This document shows positions 61,443 to 64,000 of a stretch of DNA of 64,000 nucleotides, piece by piece; positions within the stretch are counted from its first letter, which is position 1, and each line of letters starts with the position of its first letter. Below the pieces are notes generated by a model. That model saw only the letters and a list, made by a program, of their open reading frames with translations. It did no database searches and had not been told where the DNA came from. The stretch covers positions 1,240,001 through 1,304,000 of the forward strand of contig JAJHTX010000003.1 in the NCBI GenBank assembly GCA_032164295.1. Direction: 5' to 3'. This stretch comes from Inonotus obliquus. Lineage: Eukaryota > Basidiomycota > Agaricomycetes > Hymenochaetales > Hymenochaetaceae. The position numbers and the translations under genes were made by a program.

Positions 61443-62750
61443 ATGCCGGCGGGACGTCTATTGCTCCTCTTACTACTTCCTACAAGTACTTTTCCCGCCG
61501 TTGCTGGTCACCCGATGTTGTTGATCGCAGGCAATCAGGCCAAGCAAGTTTCCGAGACGATTAATACGACATGGCAGAACCCGTCCGATACCATGACCAT
61601 CCTACTTATCATTGGTGGAGATGTCGTGCTCAAAGCACTTGCTCAACTGTCTGGGCGTCTTGTTGTACCGGTCGCGTTCAGTTTCGGTTGGGTTGCTTAT
61701 TCATTCAATACACTCATGTCCATATTTGGCGACGGACGTCTCATGCCTCCGCCCGACTATCCCGCAAAGCTCATCAACACTACAAGTGGGTTCACACGGG
61801 ATAACCGCTCATGGGTTCTGGGCCGCCTGTTACGTGATCACGAAGAATTACTCCCCGATGATATAGGTCTCTGCGTCACAGTGTACGAGGCTTCGTCTCT
61901 CAAGCCTGCGGGAGTACCGACGATCGACTGGTGCTGGTTAGGTAGCATCATTGTGATTGCCTTGCAGCTGTGCATCGCAGCTCTGCCTTGCGCATTCCAC
62001 GACGATTGGAGCATTCTAGTCATCACTTTTTCCGGCACGATGCTCTCGTTGGTCACGGGTGCCTTACCACAATGGCGATCAGAGAAATGGGCTTGCCGCA
62101 GGAATACATCCAAAGTGCTTTGTCTAACTGGTGGAAACGGTACACGAAGTGTAATGGTCATCATCGGGAAGCAAATCGGACTCGACCTTGAGGACCTCGC
62201 CGTTGGGGCATCACCTAGATCAAGACGTGCCGGTGCTCCTGTCATCTCAGGTTTACCCTGGATGTTTCGACTTACGCAGATCCTCTGTTCCGTATTGGCA
62301 GCACTCTGGATAGTGATTCTCATAACCGTAACTGGCCTGACGGAAAACTCGTGGTACCTTCTATGTGTCGGAGGCCTTGGTATGGCCCAGAACGTGATTG
62401 TTGCGGGAACGAGGCGTGGTACAGGGACGACTGGTATACATCTAGAGAAGGTCGAGGAGTTTAAGCGGCGCAAAGTCATGCATGCTTTGATGGATCTCGA
62501 GGATGCCTATTATAATGTCGGAAGGTCTCTGCTGAACGAATTTTTTTCCTACCAAAGCGGGTTGAGGCCGGATGAAATCAAATGGTGGAATGGAGAAAAA
62601 GAAGATTATGAGATGACTAGACAAAAGAAATATCCGGACAGTTACCCGGAGGAGGAGGTTTCGAAGAAGGCATCCAAAGCTAGAGAGGACCACAGGCGTC
62701 TACTTGGTAGAGATGAGGTACCGCCAAGTGTCACTCCTCCTGCCGCTTGA
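61443..62750 (+). CDS. Multi-spanning membrane protein of unknown function
   Basis: A single-exon frame of 435 residues from the ATG at 61443. An upstream in-frame GTG at 61428 is unlikely to be used. A signal-peptide-like start (MPAGRLLLLLLLPTSTFPAV) precedes about five to six hydrophobic segments. Among them are MTILLIIGGDVVLKALAQLS, VVPVAFSFGWVAYSF, IIVIALQLCIAALPCAF, ILVITFSGTMLSLVTGA and LCSVLAALWIVILITVTGL. After the last segment a conserved-looking cytosolic part follows (KVMHALMDLEDAYYNVGRSL, WWNGEKEDYE) with a charged tail. Similar uncharacterised proteins occur in fungi, as far as I recall, without an assigned role. It is convergent with the gene at 63353. Confidence 0.78.
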   Translation: MPAGRLLLLLLLPTSTFPAVAGHPMLLIAGNQAKQVSETINTTWQNPSDTMTILLIIGGDVVLKALAQLSGRLVVPVAFSFGWVAYSFNTLMSIFGDGRLMPPPDYPAKLINTTSGFTRDNRSWVLGRLLRDHEELLPDDIGLCVTVYEASSLKPAGVPTIDWCWLGSIIVIALQLCIAALPCAFHDDWSILVITFSGTMLSLVTGALPQWRSEKWACRRNTSKVLCLTGGNGTRSVMVIIGKQIGLDLEDLAVGASPRSRRAGAPVISGLPWMFRLTQILCSVLAALWIVILITVTGLTENSWYLLCVGGLGMAQNVIVAGTRRGTGTTGIHLEKVEEFKRRKVMHALMDLEDAYYNVGRSLLNEFFSYQSGLRPDEIKWWNGEKEDYEMTRQKKYPDSYPEEEVSKKASKAREDHRRLLGRDEVPPSVTPPAA

Positions 62751-63352
62751 TAGTCCGTCGACAAAGACATTGTTGATGACGATCTACACATCAGCGCGTT
62801 CTTCAGCGCAGCGTCTCGACGCATCACCGCTACATTTCTTAATGTGTTTGCGTTTTCAGGCGGTCGTCTAGTATGCAGCCATTACAGTAATCTCTATTCC
62901 ATATACTAGTTAGAGCATTGCATCATGTTTAGAATCATTTTGGACTCCTTAATAATCGCCTGTCAGACGCGGACCTTTTTAATTGCAAGGCAACGAGATG
63001 GTACACCCGGAAATCGTATATAATAAGACTTTTACTGGCCTAATTCATATATGCTCTAGCGGAATGGGTGGAAGCAACGGTAAGAGTGGCGATGAAAGAG
63101 AGTATTGAACGGGAAAGCTTCGTAGAGTAGAATGGGTGTAAAATGTATAGAAAATTATATCCTACTGAATTTTGAGTGCGACGAGGCACGGGCCTCAATC
63201 TTCAGTCGATCCTGCTAAATCGGGCTTGGCAACAGACCACATACGTCGGATTGCAATTCCAACAGTTTCGTGGTATTGCGCCGAATCCCAGAGTCGCAAC
63301 GGAATAACCAGAGAAGAAGGAACCAATCATCATTATCTCCTTTGATCCCGAG
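62751..63352. other. Intergenic between convergent genes
   Basis: 3' flanks of two convergent genes. No coding signal or repeat recognised. Confidence 0.5.
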
Positions 63353-64000
63353 TTATTGGCCCCCGTAGTACTTCTCAAGTACATCCTGTGGAGTGGCCCA
63401 TCGAGCTTTCCGTTGCATCATGCCCTTCAGTGTGGCAACAGGGCGACTACTTGCTGGGTTCCTATCAAACATTTCTAAATCCACCACCGTATCTTCATGA
63501 AGTGCCTCATTCTCATCCTCGGGGTCAATAATTTCCTTTCGGCTCCTTGGACCACCAACACTGAAACTTTGTACCGCCCACTTGCTAGCCCACGCCCGAC
63601 AGTGACCACTAAGCATGACGTAAGATCGTACATGATACTTTTCTGGTTCATGTTCCTGTATGAGCATAGCTCGAACATTATCTTTGGTGATGGCAGGCGT
63701 TGCACCTGGGTAATACTCGTGGAAGAACCCAAGCAGCACTGCAAAAGCTTTCACCGAGCCCGCTTGGCTATCCCAGCTACCTCCTTCCTCAAGTATCTCC
63801 CATACAGTGCCATCTAACGCCGTTACGAATTTCGGCGCAGTTCTGTTACTGTCGTGCGTGTTGTCTGAGTACTGCGGGTCGTTCACGGTCATAGAACTCG
63901 GCATCAGTCGCACGGCCTTGGCATTGAAATGGAGATAACCATCCGCATCCATGCTCCCTTGCGGCATGGGTACGAGAGCGTCTGCATTCGGAAGCACTCC
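63353..64000 (-). CDS. Unidentified protein, 5' end beyond the window
   Basis: An open frame of at least 215 codons runs in from the right edge and stops at 63353. The first possible start at 63997 is GTG, so the real start is most likely outside the window. Visible features are FVTALDGTVWEILEEGGSWD, GFFHEYYPGATPAITKDNVR, VRSYVMLSGHCRAWASKWAV and the end DVLEKYYGGQ. There is no membrane segment, signal peptide or motif I can assign. Composition and codon use look like a real gene. Confidence 0.65.
   Translation of the reverse strand, partial: GVLPNADALVPMPQGSMDADGYLHFNAKAVRLMPSSMTVNDPQYSDNTHDSNRTAPKFVTALDGTVWEILEEGGSWDSQAGSVKAFAVLLGFFHEYYPGATPAITKDNVRAMLIQEHEPEKYHVRSYVMLSGHCRAWASKWAVQSFSVGGPRSRKEIIDPEDENEALHEDTVVDLEMFDRNPASSRPVATLKGMMQRKARWATPQDVLEKYYGGQ

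Overview
The window is nuclear DNA of a filamentous basidiomycete, most likely a mushroom-forming Agaricomycete. Genes carry many short (about 45-80 nt) GT-AG introns. Their products are typical of that group: a laccase, a cerato-platanin, a BCS1-type AAA ATPase, a BTB/POZ protein, DNM1, SYS1, squalene epoxidase and a DPP IV-type peptidase. A Ty3/gypsy chromovirus and several small inverted-repeat elements lie between them. I cannot name the species from the sequence alone. Exon joins given here were worked out by eye.

Layout. 1-6024: a chromodomain Ty3/gypsy retrotransposon on the minus strand, cut by the window start. It has a continuous pol, a gag with a CCHC knuckle and a probable LTR with a TATA box. 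6240-11940: a repeat-rich island. Two inverted copies of a broken USP7/UBP15-type deubiquitinase fragment surround an intact BTB gene, four GGTCC/GGACC-rich elements and two TA-flanked inverted-repeat elements. 12660-31134: ordinary genes: cerato-platanin (-), DNM1 (+), BCS1-like AAA ATPase (-), SYS1 (-) divergent from a CDK-like kinase (+), and a DPP IV-type membrane peptidase (+). 31632-45167: a tandem segmental duplication built from an Mx-like dynamin gene and its flanks. It holds two complete dynamin genes, one truncated 3' remnant, a broken trypsin-like protease gene, a decayed copy of the 5' end of squalene epoxidase and the complete squalene epoxidase gene. 45588-49549: a second TA-flanked element and a laccase. 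49550-56015: a gene-poor stretch. 56016-59422: two adjacent genes sharing an uncommon CxxC...W-x2-H-x3-C zinc-finger-like module. 60125-60493: a second copy of the first inverted-repeat family. 61443-64000: a multi-spanning membrane protein of unknown function, convergent with an unidentified gene cut by the window end.

The genes do not form one pathway. ERG1 (sterol synthesis), DNM1 (mitochondrial and peroxisomal fission), SYS1 (Golgi) and the kinase are housekeeping genes. The laccase and the cerato-platanin are secreted. The least understood parts are the dynamin/ERG1 duplication array, the zinc-finger pair and the inverted deubiquitinase island.
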